Shown here: piece after piece, positions 8,818 through 17,721 of the stretch
Numbering within the stretch: position 1 is the stretch's first letter
Layout of the letters: the number at the start of each line of letters is the position of its first letter
Origin: Spirochaetota bacterium
GTDB lineage: Bacteria > Spirochaetota > UBA4802 > JAKQUI01
Reading direction: 5' to 3'
NCBI GenBank assembly: GCA_029562645.1
Contig: JAKQUI010000048.1
Coordinates: 248,001 to 312,000, forward strand
DNA length: 64,000 nucleotides
Translations under genes and position numbers: made by a program
The notes under the pieces: model-generated
Database searches by the model: none
Told to the model about the DNA's origin: nothing
Seen by the model: the letters and a program-made list of their open reading frames with translations, nothing else

Positions 8818-9594
8818 ATGGAACGCCCCATCATCGCACTGAACAATGTCTGGGTCGAGTTCGGATCCATTATCGTGCTCGAGGACATCACGCTTGCCGT
8901 CCGTCCGCGCGAGATCGTGTCCATCGTCGGCCCCAACGGCTCGGGCAAAACCACGCTCCTGCGCACGATGATGGGCCTCACCCGCCCGACACGGGGCACG
9001 GTCTCCATCCTCGAAACCGCGCCCGCCGAGATCATGCGCACAGGGCGGATCGGCTATCTTCCCCAGGAGCGCCGTCAGGACGAGCGCTTTCCGGTCACGG
9101 CCTACGACGTGGTCGCCATGTCCCGCTTTGCGCGGACGGCCGTGATCGAACGGCTCACCCGCACGGACCGCCAGGCCATCGAGGGCGCGCTCGATACGGT
9201 GGGGATGGCGGATGCGGCGCGCGCCCATTTCGGGAGCCTCTCGGGAGGGCAGAAGCAACGGGTGCTCATCGCGCGGGCCCTTGCGCTTAATCCCGAGATC
9301 CTGCTCCTCGACGAGCCCTCGACCGGCCTTGATGCCGTCGCGCAGGACTCGTTCTATCTCCTGCTGCGGAAACTGCGCGATGAGCGCGGTCTGGCGATCG
9401 TGATCGTCTCGCACGACATCGGGACCGTATCGATGATCGTGGACACCGTCGCCTGCATCAAACGCAAGCTCCATTTTCACGGCAAGCCCGCAGATTGCCT
9501 CGGCTCGGACCGCCTCGCCGAGGTCTTCGGGAAAAACGTCTACGTGCTGCACCACGACAAGAATTGCCCGACCTGCCGGGACGACCATGCGTGA
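8818..9594 (+). CDS. znuC: zinc ABC transporter ATP-binding protein
   Basis: 258-residue ATPase that powers the metal importer at the inner membrane. Walker A is GPNGSGKTTL, the signature is LSGGQKQRVLIARAL, Walker B is ILLLDEP, and the switch His is in IVSHDIG. The C-terminal tail has FHGKPADC, H-H-D and a CPTC pair, a possible metal-sensing end. It overlaps znuB by 8 bases. Confidence 0.92.
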   Translation: MERPIIALNNVWVEFGSIIVLEDITLAVRPREIVSIVGPNGSGKTTLLRTMMGLTRPTRGTVSILETAPAEIMRTGRIGYLPQERRQDERFPVTAYDVVAMSRFARTAVIERLTRTDRQAIEGALDTVGMADAARAHFGSLSGGQKQRVLIARALALNPEILLLDEPSTGLDAVAQDSFYLLLRKLRDERGLAIVIVSHDIGTVSMIVDTVACIKRKLHFHGKPADCLGSDRLAEVFGKNVYVLHHDKNCPTCRDDHA

Positions 9595-10396
9595 GATCAT
9601 CTCCATGCCCTTCTTCGTGAACGCCATCGCCATGTGCGTCATCATGAGCCTTCTGTTCGGCATGCTCTCGTTCTTTGTCGTGCTGCGCCGCATGTCGTTT
9701 CTCGGCGCGGGCGTTGCGCATACGGCCTTCGGCGGCGTGGCGTTGGGGCTTTTTCTGGGCATCGACCCGTTTTTCGCCTCGCTCGCCTTCTGCGTCCTCG
9801 CGGCCGTGACCCTGGGGCGGCTGGTCAGCCGTGACGGTCTTTCCTACGATGCGGGGATCGGCATCTTCTTCGCCTTTTCGATGGCCCTGGGCGCCATCCT
9901 CATCGCGGTCCGCAAGGCCTATTCCTTCGACCTGATGGGCTATCTCTTCGGGAACATTCTCGGGGTGACGACATTCGATACGGTCATGGCGGCGATTGCG
10001 CTGGTATTGTTGTACCTCTTCGTGGGGCTCTATCTGCACCGCTTGCTGTTCATGTCATTCGACGAGGACGTCGCATCGACGAGCGGCGTGCGGACCGGCG
10101 CGCTCGACACGCTGCTCCTGGCGCTCATGGCCGCCGTCATCATCACCGGTATCAAGGTAGTGGGCATCATCCTCATATCCGCGCTGGTGGTCCTTCCGGC
10201 GAGCTTCGGGCTGTTGCTCTCAAAAAACTTCCGGCTGGTGATCGCCTGGGGGATCCTTTACACCTTTGCGATCATGACCGGCGGCCTCGCCCTTTCCTTT
10301 GTCCTCGACACGCCGACCGGCGCCACAATCGTCTCATTGGGGACCGCCCTTTACTTCCTGGCGATGGCTTTCGTTAGAATTTTTATGAACAAATAA
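9587..10396 (+). CDS. znuB: zinc ABC transporter permease
   Basis: 269-residue ABC-3 family membrane subunit with about seven to eight hydrophobic segments. Typical stretches are VLRRMSFLGAGVAHTAFGGVALG near the N terminus and GIKVVGIILISALVVLPAS in the second half. It starts inside the end of znuC and is the last gene of the znuACB set; the next small gene has its own promoter. Confidence 0.92.
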   Translation: MREIISMPFFVNAIAMCVIMSLLFGMLSFFVVLRRMSFLGAGVAHTAFGGVALGLFLGIDPFFASLAFCVLAAVTLGRLVSRDGLSYDAGIGIFFAFSMALGAILIAVRKAYSFDLMGYLFGNILGVTTFDTVMAAIALVLLYLFVGLYLHRLLFMSFDEDVASTSGVRTGALDTLLLALMAAVIITGIKVVGIILISALVVLPASFGLLLSKNFRLVIAWGILYTFAIMTGGLALSFVLDTPTGATIVSLGTALYFLAMAFVRIFMNK

Positions 10397-10431
10397 CAAC
10401 GTTGACGAAGTGATAATTTCGCAAAATATGA

Positions 10432-10460
10432 TTGACGATGCGCCTGCCGCGCTGTATATT
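10432..10460 (+). promoter_or_regulatory. sigma-70-type promoter for the Cys-rich peptide gene
   Basis: TTGACG (10432-10437), a spacer of exactly 17 bases and TATATT (10455-10460) lie 33 bases before the start codon at 10494. This is among the best -35/-10 pairs I saw in the window. Confidence 0.65.
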
Positions 10461-10493
10461 TATGCCAATAATTTCATCAAAAGGAGACTCTCT

Positions 10494-10595
10494 ATGAAAT
10501 GCTCATACTGTGGCCACAAGCAGTGCGACAAGTGCCGCGCTGACAAACGCGAAGGGTACTGCTGCCAGTGCCACCGCACCAAGGTCATGAAGTAG
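10494..10595 (+). CDS. 33-residue Cys-rich peptide
   Basis: The frame MKCSYCGHKQCDKCRADKRE continues to 33 residues with seven Cys and two His, arranged CxxC, CxxC, then CCxCH. AAAAGGAG 7 bases before ATG 10494 fixes the start. The pattern could bind one or two zinc ions, like a zinc ribbon or a metallothionein. Its own promoter upstream and a strong terminator downstream make a compact single-gene unit. The znuACB genes end 97 bases before it. I know no named family; a zinc-buffering or zinc-responsive role is inference from context. Confidence 0.72.
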   Translation: MKCSYCGHKQCDKCRADKREGYCCQCHRTKVMK

Positions 10596-10618
10596 CGTTT
10601 TGTTCGTTGGGAAGATCC

Positions 10619-10654
10619 AATGGCGCCATGGAAACATGGCGCCATTTGTTTTTT
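10619..10654 (+). terminator. rho-independent terminator
   Basis: A perfect 12-bp stem (10619-10630 with 10635-10646) closed by a GAAA loop and followed by TGTTTTTT ends the Cys-rich peptide transcript. The T run overlaps the stop codon of the convergent ABC exporter gene. Confidence 0.9.
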
Positions 10655-12545
10655 AGCGGACCACCTGAATCTCCCAGAATCCACGATACACCCCGCCGTC
10701 CCGCGACGCAAGCTCAACATGCGTCCCGCTCTCGACGATGCGCCCGCCGTCCATCACATGGATCAGGTCGGCCTTCCGCGCCGTCGTCATGCGATGCGTG
10801 ATGATGATGACCGCGGCGTCGCGCTTCAGGCGCTCAAGGATCCCGACGATCCGCAGCTCGTTCTCCGCGTCGAGCTGATTGGTCCCCTCGTCCAGGATGA
10901 TGACCCGCCGCCGCTGCGCCATCACCCGCGCGATGCACAGGAGCTGCGCCTGCCCGCCCGAGAGGTTCACCTCGTCGCCCACGACGCTATCGAGACCGCC
11001 GGGAAAACGCCGCAATTCGTCCGCGAGCCCCAGCTCGCCGAGGATGTCCCACAGCGCCGCGTCATCGTACTCGCGCGCGGCCCCCAGAAGCAGGTTGTCG
11101 CGCAGCGAATATGACTCCAGCAGGAACGGCGCCTGCGCGACCATGCTGATGGCGTGACGAGCGGCCGCCGGGTGCGCCGTCGCAAGCGGAACGCCGCCGA
11201 TCGCGATCGCGCCACGCTCCGGATCGTAGGCCCGCATGAGCAGGTTCATGAGCGTCGTTTTCCCCGATCCATTGCGGCCCACCAGCGCCGTGATCGATCC
11301 GTTTGCGAAGCGGCAGGAAACCCCGTCGAGCACGAGGGGGTTCGGCGCATGGTTCTCGTCGAGCAGCCGCTGCCATTCGCGCACGATCGACAGGTCGCTC
11401 CCGTATACCTCGCGCCGCTTGTTCGCGAGATTGAGGCGCGTGACCAGATGCGACAGATAATCGCATTCCTCCGTCGTGAGGACCGGATACCGGAACGAGA
11501 CATCGCGCACCTCGATGTCGCCGGCGATGGCGGCCTTCGCCGGCGCGCCATCCGGGACCGCAACGCGCGGGCGCAGCGCCAGAAAGAAGCCGAGCTGAAG
11601 GAACACGGAGCGCAGCCGGTAGAATTCATTGATGCTCTGATTGATGTCGCCGAAGCAGGACTGAAGATAGACGACATACATCGTGACCATGGTAAACGCC
11701 CCGATGGAAAGCGCTCCGGAGAGCGCCATTGCCCCGGCAACGGCGGCCGAGGCCGCAAGCGCCCCCTGCTCCACGAATACATTCACGAGCTGATAGCGAA
11801 AGGCAAGCCGCTCCTGCCCCGTCTCCAGCGCGACCAGCTCCCCCGCGCGCGACCAGTAGCGCGGCATGATGCGGTCCTCGCCCGAGACCCCCAGCACCTG
11901 GTGATAGTGATAGCGAAGCAGGAACTTCATCTCGAGGATGTCGGCGAGCCGGCGCTCCTTGTAGAGCCGATATGAATTCTCCGCCCGGATGCGAAACCGA
12001 AGAACCAGGAGTTGGAGCGCGCCGGCCGCGGCGATGACGGCGAGAATGCGCGCATCGACGACGGCCAGGATGGGGAAGATCCCCGCGAGCGCCACCGTGA
12101 CGCGTCCCTGCGATTTGCAGAACTGGAGGACGGCGCCCGGCAACTGCCCCACGTCGAAGAGCACGTAGAGCAGGCGGCGGTTCTTCGGGTTGTTGAAGAA
12201 ACCCGCGTCCATCGTCTCCATCTTTCCGTAGAGGAGCGCATCGGCCTGGAGGGTAAAGCGCTCGCGCGCGTATACGTCGATCACCCGCCCCAGACCGGCG
12301 GCGGCCGCCTGGAGAAGCCGGATGAGCGAGATCGCGGCGAGGAGCGCGACGAACAGCGCCAGCGGCGTCGAAAGCGCGGCGCCCGGCGCGAGGATCCTCG
12401 ATTCCAGCACCTCTATCTGCACACGGGAGAGATATGGGAGCGCGATCGCCAGAAGGGATTCGATCAGGGCGATCGATATGGTCGCCGCGAGTATCGACTT
12501 TCGCGTGAGCAGGATGCGGATTATTTCGCGAAACTCCGGTCGCAT
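10653..12545 (-). CDS. ABC exporter (fused TMD-NBD half transporter) with an insertion in the NBD
   Basis: 630 residues: a six-helix exporter membrane domain (about 1-325) and an ATPase domain (about 340-630). Walker A is GRNGSGKTTL (423-432), the signature LSGGQ is intact and Walker B is VIILDEG. The first NBD strand (IEVRDVSFRYP, 344-354) is separated from the next one (LVLDGVSCRF) by about 50 extra residues rich in charged groups, including TEECDYLSHLVTRLNLANK. Such proteins export peptides, lipids or drugs as dimers. The gene starts 18 bases after the COG0523-TPR gene, so both are probably cotranscribed. Substrate unknown. Confidence 0.88.
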   Translation of the reverse strand: MRPEFREIIRILLTRKSILAATISIALIESLLAIALPYLSRVQIEVLESRILAPGAALSTPLALFVALLAAISLIRLLQAAAAGLGRVIDVYARERFTLQADALLYGKMETMDAGFFNNPKNRRLLYVLFDVGQLPGAVLQFCKSQGRVTVALAGIFPILAVVDARILAVIAAAGALQLLVLRFRIRAENSYRLYKERRLADILEMKFLLRYHYHQVLGVSGEDRIMPRYWSRAGELVALETGQERLAFRYQLVNVFVEQGALAASAAVAGAMALSGALSIGAFTMVTMYVVYLQSCFGDINQSINEFYRLRSVFLQLGFFLALRPRVAVPDGAPAKAAIAGDIEVRDVSFRYPVLTTEECDYLSHLVTRLNLANKRREVYGSDLSIVREWQRLLDENHAPNPLVLDGVSCRFANGSITALVGRNGSGKTTLMNLLMRAYDPERGAIAIGGVPLATAHPAAARHAISMVAQAPFLLESYSLRDNLLLGAAREYDDAALWDILGELGLADELRRFPGGLDSVVGDEVNLSGGQAQLLCIARVMAQRRRVIILDEGTNQLDAENELRIVGILERLKRDAAVIIITHRMTTARKADLIHVMDGGRIVESGTHVELASRDGGVYRGFWEIQVVR

Positions 12546-12563
12546 GGGCGTTATCCGATCGCG

Positions 12564-14630
12564 CTAGCTTTCGGACATGCGCAGAAGCTCGTGTGCCAGG
12601 GGAAAGGTATCCATCATTCGGCACAACTGGCCGAACTCCCGGGAGAAGGCGAACGCGGGATCGACGGCGAGCAATGCGGCGCGCCGCCGGGCATCATCGG
12701 TTTCCCCCACGGCGATGTGCGCGAGGATCGCCTGTTCGATGAGGGAATCGACGAAGGGATCGTCATTGAGGGCGTCCATGGCGGCATCGCGCGCATCGGC
12801 GAACCGCAGCGCGGCGTCGTCGGGCTCATCGAGGCGGGTATGCGCGATACCCGCGCACAGGAAGAGCCGGCTGTTCGTGAAGCCCCCCTCGCGCGCCTGT
12901 TCGAGCCATTCGAGCGCGTCGGCATCGTCGCCCGCACGGAGCGCGATAAAGCCGCAGCAATACCGCGCATAGGCGTCGTCCGGATCCGCCTCAGCGGCGC
13001 GTCGCTGGGCATGCAGCGCCGCATCGAGATCGTCACAATCGTTGCAGGCGGAGGCGAGACGGAAGGCGATCTCCGCGTCATCCGGGGCCGCCGCGGCGAG
13101 TCGCTCGAACTCTTCACGGGCGCCGCCGGGATCGCCCGATTCGTCGGCGATCTGGCCCGCGAGCATGATCGCGTCTGGATTGTCCGGGTCCATGGCGCGG
13201 GCGCGCTCGAGGGCGTTGCGCGCCCGGTCGAGCCGGTCGTAGGCGAAGTTGAGCCGCGCCTGATTGAGCAGCCCCGAAATAAACTCTGGATCGAGCGAAA
13301 GACAGCGGTCGAGGACCGTCACGGCCCGCGCGCAATCATCGACGGCGTTATAGGCCCGCGCCAGGCGCTCGAGCGTCTCGACGGAGGGGCTTCCCGCTAT
13401 GCAGGCACAGCGCGCCAGCGTAAGCGCCCGATACGGCATTCCCAATGCATCGTAGATCTCGGCCAGAAAGCCGTACAGGCTCGACGGGATCTCCGCGCAC
13501 GACCGCAGGCATTCCTGAACGAGCGAGGCCGCCTCGATGAATTTCTCGTCGTGCATAAGGTTCGCGATCGTCTCGATCGTGCCGTCGTCGGGCGCGCCGG
13601 CGCGCGGACCGGCGTCCGGATACTCCCAGCAGCGCTCCATGGCCCGTGCCATTGCGAGCTCGGCGTCGACGACACCCGCATCATCGCATCCCACCGTGAA
13701 GGTGATCGCGCTAAATTCCGCCAACGAGTCCGAACCCTCATCCGTCTCCATCGATTCGCAATCACAGTCGTCATGGTCGTGATCGTGGCGATGCATCCAA
13801 TCGGCCGTTTCGACCTGCGCATCGGGAAACGGAGCCGCCTCCTGAAGGATAAAGGTGTCGTTCCGGTGATAAAAGCGGTAGCGCCTGCCGTCCGGCTGAA
13901 GGCAGACGAATCCCTTCGCGGTCTCAAGCGGTACCGGCGGCGATGCCAGCAGGGATCGAAGCGCATCGATTTCGACCCAACGGCCGTCGAAGAAATCGAT
14001 CGCGTGGCTGCCGGAATCATCGCGAAGCGCGGCCCCGCCCGTCGGACCGTCGCACCCGCATGCCCGCAGCCGCGCGGCGATATCGTAGCGCGGTCCGTTC
14101 ATCATACTATCCATTGAAGGGAGCGAACCGCCGGAAAGGATTTCCGCACGGGGGTTGATCTCGCGCGCCCGCGCGACGATCCCGCCCGGGTCCCCGGCCC
14201 CCGGCGCGCCGTCGTTGACGACGACGAGGTCCGCAAGCGGAAGCGCGGCCGCATCGTTTTCATCCAGCGCGGCGCCGGACGGAGCGATGACCGCTATGAC
14301 GCCCATCAGCACGGCCCGGGTGCGGTACAATCGGCCCAGCAGTCCCGACAGGTCGATTCCCGCGCGAAGCTCCACGACAATCGCGTCCGGCGCATATCGC
14401 GTGACCACACGGTCCAGGTCGCGCGGGAAGCTCCGCAGGATGATCGCGCCCTGCATGAGCGGGACGACGACGCCGCGGCCGATCGCGGCGCAATCGATCG
14501 CGGCGTTACCGGGGGAATCGACGAGCGCCGCGCAGCGCAGGCCCGGATTCGCGGCGAGCATGCGATCGATCAGATGGGTCTTTCCGCTGCCCGTACCGCC
14601 GGCAACGAGAATGAGCGGGGCTGTTTTCAT
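12564..14630 (-). CDS. COG0523/CobW-like P-loop protein fused to a TPR domain
   Basis: 688 residues from ATG 14630 (GGGAG 7 bases upstream; the frame is open 75 codons further but unlikely to be used). Walker A GGTGSGKTH is at residues 11-19. The CobW C-terminal-type region (ETAKGFVCLQPDGRRYRFYH, about 236-255) is followed by a metal-loving stretch MHRHDHDHDDCDCE (279-292) and then TPR-like helices (about 345-688). Two G3E hallmarks are missing: the CxCC metal motif is replaced by QGAIIL (60-65), and NKxD by VNDGAP (138-143). Family members are metal chaperones for zinc, cobalt or nitrile hydratase. Position among zinc genes supports a zinc role, perhaps altered to scaffolding. Confidence 0.8.
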   Translation of the reverse strand: MKTAPLILVAGGTGSGKTHLIDRMLAANPGLRCAALVDSPGNAAIDCAAIGRGVVVPLMQGAIILRSFPRDLDRVVTRYAPDAIVVELRAGIDLSGLLGRLYRTRAVLMGVIAVIAPSGAALDENDAAALPLADLVVVNDGAPGAGDPGGIVARAREINPRAEILSGGSLPSMDSMMNGPRYDIAARLRACGCDGPTGGAALRDDSGSHAIDFFDGRWVEIDALRSLLASPPVPLETAKGFVCLQPDGRRYRFYHRNDTFILQEAAPFPDAQVETADWMHRHDHDHDDCDCESMETDEGSDSLAEFSAITFTVGCDDAGVVDAELAMARAMERCWEYPDAGPRAGAPDDGTIETIANLMHDEKFIEAASLVQECLRSCAEIPSSLYGFLAEIYDALGMPYRALTLARCACIAGSPSVETLERLARAYNAVDDCARAVTVLDRCLSLDPEFISGLLNQARLNFAYDRLDRARNALERARAMDPDNPDAIMLAGQIADESGDPGGAREEFERLAAAAPDDAEIAFRLASACNDCDDLDAALHAQRRAAEADPDDAYARYCCGFIALRAGDDADALEWLEQAREGGFTNSRLFLCAGIAHTRLDEPDDAALRFADARDAAMDALNDDPFVDSLIEQAILAHIAVGETDDARRRAALLAVDPAFAFSREFGQLCRMMDTFPLAHELLRMSES

Positions 14631-14685
14631 GATGGCTCCCGAGAAGCGGTGGTGATGAGGCCGACCGGCCTCAATGGCAGGCCTT

Positions 14686-14877
14686 TCACCCGCCGGACGG
14701 CTTGGTGGTGCATGTGCCGCACGACGCGGCGGAACCCGCGCCGGCGAACATCGAGAATATCTTTCTGGTGTCACGCGAGCCGCATTCCGGGCAGGCCGGC
14801 GGATCGAAATCGCCCATTCGGCGAAGCTCGCTGAAGACGATCCCGCACTGGTCACAGGTAAATTCGTATACTGGCAT
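14686..14877 (-). CDS. FmdB-family zinc ribbon protein
   Basis: 63 residues beginning MPVYEFTCDQCGIVFSELRR, with a second CPECGS knuckle: the FmdB/CxxC-CxxC putative regulatory zinc ribbon. The C terminus adds another CGTC pair. It lies 55 bases upstream of the COG0523-TPR gene on the same strand and likely starts that operon. Precise function unknown in this family. Confidence 0.88.
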   Translation of the reverse strand: MPVYEFTCDQCGIVFSELRRMGDFDPPACPECGSRDTRKIFSMFAGAGSAASCGTCTTKPSGG

Positions 14878-14954
14878 AGTGGTCCCGTATAATCCGACCC
14901 GACCGCACCGCAGGCCGCGCGCCGCGCGTTCCGGCGGCGGATCGACGCGCGCGT

Positions 14955-15911
14955 TTACCGCGTTTCCACCTGAGAGGCGACGGGCGCTTTCAGGTTGTCG
15001 AGCGCACGAAAAACGCTCTCGTAGTCGCCCTTCGCGTTCCAGGCGACCCAGCCGCCCGCCGGCGTCTCCTCGACCGCGATCACCTGCAGCTCAACGTACT
15101 TGACCAGATTGACGCGCGCCCATCCGATATTGTAGCCGAATGCCTGCACGTAGGGAAGGACGCGCACCGGGGTCCCGCTGAGGCGATTGATGCCCAGCAT
15201 GGTCCCCTCTTTGATCGTCGCGCCCGGATTGGAGAGACGCTGCCGGTCGCCGGTGAAGTGGCTGGGGTAGAGCATGGGATAGATGACGTCGGTATAGCGC
15301 GCAAAGAGCTCGAGCTGCTGACCGATGGGGTCGTTTTTATTGTACATGACCCGCCCGAAGAGGTCCGCCGAGAGTTTCACGCCGCGTGCGTTCGATATGG
15401 TCCTGAAGGACTGCAGGAGATCGGCGATGTAGTCGTACTTCCTCTTCAGCGAATAGGGAACCCCGCCGTCCTTGAAGCGGATGTAGTCGAGTTGGATTTC
15501 GGGGAAATCGTATGTGAGCGCCGTATTGAAGACGTTCATCAGGCGCTCCATGTACGGTTCGGGCACCGGGAGCTTGTCCAGCCCGTCCTGGAAGCACACG
15601 ACGCGCGCCACGAGGTACAGGTTCTCGGATTTGAGATAGTCGATGACCTCCTTGTTGATACGCGGCCGGAGGATCTTGTACGGGTGCACGTCGATCACCA
15701 GCATGTTGACGCCCAGCGGTTTCCCGCGCTCCACAAGGCGCTTCATGAACGGCAGGTTCACGGAATATTTGTTCGATATGTACAGGCCGCGATAGCGCGG
15801 TTCGTTCGAGGCGGCCGGCTTGGCGCGCGTATCCGCGCCGCGACAGGCCGCAATGGCGCCGCAGAGGGCGATCAAACATACTGCTGCAAGGACGATGGCG
15901 GTTTTTCTCAT
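14955..15911 (-). CDS. DUF4015-type putative glycoside hydrolase lipoprotein
   Basis: 318 residues with a lipoprotein signal ending IAACRG. The mature part starts RYRGLYISNKYSVN and contains GVNMLVIDVHPYK, YDFPEIQLDYIRFKD, GVKLSADLFG, TDVIYPMLYPSHF and RVLPYVQAFGY. This is the TIM-barrel pattern of the COG1306/DUF4015 family, where acidic residues in IQLDYIRF and SADLFG form the likely active site. It should act on a polysaccharide at the cell envelope; the substrate is not known. It is monocistronic and divergent from the hemerythrin gene. Confidence 0.85.
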   Translation of the reverse strand: MRKTAIVLAAVCLIALCGAIAACRGADTRAKPAASNEPRYRGLYISNKYSVNLPFMKRLVERGKPLGVNMLVIDVHPYKILRPRINKEVIDYLKSENLYLVARVVCFQDGLDKLPVPEPYMERLMNVFNTALTYDFPEIQLDYIRFKDGGVPYSLKRKYDYIADLLQSFRTISNARGVKLSADLFGRVMYNKNDPIGQQLELFARYTDVIYPMLYPSHFTGDRQRLSNPGATIKEGTMLGINRLSGTPVRVLPYVQAFGYNIGWARVNLVKYVELQVIAVEETPAGGWVAWNAKGDYESVFRALDNLKAPVASQVETR

Positions 15912-16038
15912 GTCGGCATTTCAGCGATTACGTTCAAATCTTGTCAACGCTTGTTTTTTGTTTTAGCGCTATTTTTTAATTGCAGGGCGCACCCGTTCGA
16001 CATACCCTGAGCGGATCATTCCAGTACGAAGGTACCGT

Positions 16039-16440
16039 ATGCCGTATATCATGTGGAACGATTCGTTCAGCCTCAACGACCCGACCATCGACAGCCAGCA
16101 CCAGAGGCTCTTCGACCTCATCAACGCCCTCCACGAGGCGGTCATGGACGGTTCGCGCACCGAGGCGCTCGCCGCGGCGCTTGCCGAACTCAAGCGCTAT
16201 ACCGAATACCACTTCAGAGCCGAGGAGGAACTTTTGGCGCACGCCGGCTATCCGGGGCTCGAGGCGCACCAGCACCTGCACCGCGAGTTCATCGACCGGA
16301 TCGACACCTTCATCGCACGGCAGAGCAAAAAGAAGATGGGGCTCTTCCAGGACGTGACGAGCTATCTTCGCGACTGGCTCATCGACCACATCCTGAAAAG
16401 CGACACGGAATACGTCGCCTCGCTTGGGATACGCCGCTAG
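16039..16440 (+). CDS. bacteriohemerythrin
   Basis: 133-residue four-helix O2-binding di-iron protein. All seven expected ligands can be placed: His21 (SQHQRLFDLIN), His58 and Glu62 (EYHFRAEEELL), His77 and His81 (EAHQHLHREF), His117 and Asp122 (DHILKSD). It probably stores or senses oxygen in the cytosol. GAAGGT sits just before the ATG. An MFS gene starts 9 bases after its stop. Confidence 0.95.
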   Translation: MPYIMWNDSFSLNDPTIDSQHQRLFDLINALHEAVMDGSRTEALAAALAELKRYTEYHFRAEEELLAHAGYPGLEAHQHLHREFIDRIDTFIARQSKKKMGLFQDVTSYLRDWLIDHILKSDTEYVASLGIRR

Positions 16441-16449
16441 CCGCCCGCC

Positions 16450-17691
16450 ATGCATTACGGCTGGATAATACTCGGTGCGTCGGTCCTCACGGTGTTCAGT
16501 TCGCTCGGCTTCGGCCGTTTCGGCTACACGATGATCTTCCCCGCCATGAAGACCGGCCTGGGCCTCACCGACGCGCAGGCCGGCGACCTTGCGACGGGGA
16601 ACATGGTGGGATACCTGCTGCTTGCGCTCACCTGCGGATTCCTCTCGGCGCACTTCAGCCCCCGGAAGATCATCGCCTCCTTCATGGCGCTCCTGGCCGG
16701 CGCCATGCTCCTGACGGGGCTCGCGCCGGACTTCTTCACCGCGCTCATCGGCCGGGTGCTCACCGGCATGGGAAGCGGCGGCACCAACATTCCCGTGCTT
16801 GCCATCGTGATCGCGTGGTTCGGGGTGTCGCGACGCGGGCTGGCGACCGGCATCACCGTGAGCGGATCGAGCGCGGCGCTCCTGTTCGCGGGCATCGTCA
16901 TTCCGAAAATACTCGCCGCCTACGGCGTGGACGGTTGGCGCTACGCATGGTTCGCTCTATCGGGCATCGCGGTTGCGATCGCCGTGGTGTGCGCGTTCGT
17001 CCTCAGGAACACGCCATCGGAACTGGGACTCTCGCCCATCGGACACGATGGATCCGCACCCCCGACGGATAGTGCGGCGATCTCGCTCGTCGACTCGATG
17101 CGGCTCGTATACCGAACGCCGACCGTATGGCACTTGGCCGCGATCTACAGCCTTTACGGTTTTTCGTACATCATCTACGCGACATTCTTCGTGCGCTATC
17201 TCAACTGGGAATGCGGCTTCACGGTCGCCGATGCGGGCGCGCTCTGGTCGGCGGTCGGCGGGATCAGCATCGCCAGCGGGTTCATCTGGGGAACGGTCTC
17301 AGACCGCATGGGGCGGAAGTACGGCCTGTCCTGCGTCTACGCCATCCAGTTCGCGTGCTACGTATTGTTCGGATTGTGGAAATCGGCACCCGGCATCTAT
17401 GCGTCAGCCCTGCTGTTCGCCGTCACCGCCTGGAGCATTCCCGCCATCATGGCGGCGGCCTCCGGGGACATTCTCGGGCCGCGCATGGGATCGGCCGCTC
17501 TCGGTTTCATTACGCTCTTTTTCGGCATCGGCCAGGCCCTCGGACCCTTCATGGCCGGGCGCGTCGCCGATTCGTTCGGGAGTTACACGCTGGCCTTCAC
17601 GATCGCAGGAGGCGCGTCGCTCGTCGGAGCGATCCTTTCGCTTCTGCTGCACCCCGTTGAGCAGAAATCGAATCAGCACGGCGAGGCTTGA
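16450..17691 (+). CDS. MFS transporter
   Basis: 413 residues with twelve predicted membrane segments. The first half has FSSLGFGRFGYTMIFPAMK and the loop TGMGSGGTNIPVLAIVIAWF; the second half has WGTVSDRMGRKYGLS, the classic MFS loop motif. Resembles YbfB/OFA-like members. Substrate not predictable. Transcribed with or read through from the hemerythrin gene; the downstream neighbour converges. Confidence 0.88.
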   Translation: MHYGWIILGASVLTVFSSLGFGRFGYTMIFPAMKTGLGLTDAQAGDLATGNMVGYLLLALTCGFLSAHFSPRKIIASFMALLAGAMLLTGLAPDFFTALIGRVLTGMGSGGTNIPVLAIVIAWFGVSRRGLATGITVSGSSAALLFAGIVIPKILAAYGVDGWRYAWFALSGIAVAIAVVCAFVLRNTPSELGLSPIGHDGSAPPTDSAAISLVDSMRLVYRTPTVWHLAAIYSLYGFSYIIYATFFVRYLNWECGFTVADAGALWSAVGGISIASGFIWGTVSDRMGRKYGLSCVYAIQFACYVLFGLWKSAPGIYASALLFAVTAWSIPAIMAAASGDILGPRMGSAALGFITLFFGIGQALGPFMAGRVADSFGSYTLAFTIAGGASLVGAILSLLLHPVEQKSNQHGEA

Positions 17692-17721
17692 TCGGATTGA
17701 TACGCGCGAAGCGCGGACGTC

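Noticed and set aside
12012-14117. Plus-strand open frame of 701 codons
   Set aside because: Arg/Gly/Glu-rich composition and full overlap with the well-supported ABC exporter and COG0523-TPR genes on the other strand; a GC-skew shadow.
17692-17721. CGCGC-GAA-GCGCG hairpin between the MFS and nitroreductase genes as terminator
   Set aside because: Stem of only 5 bp and no T run.
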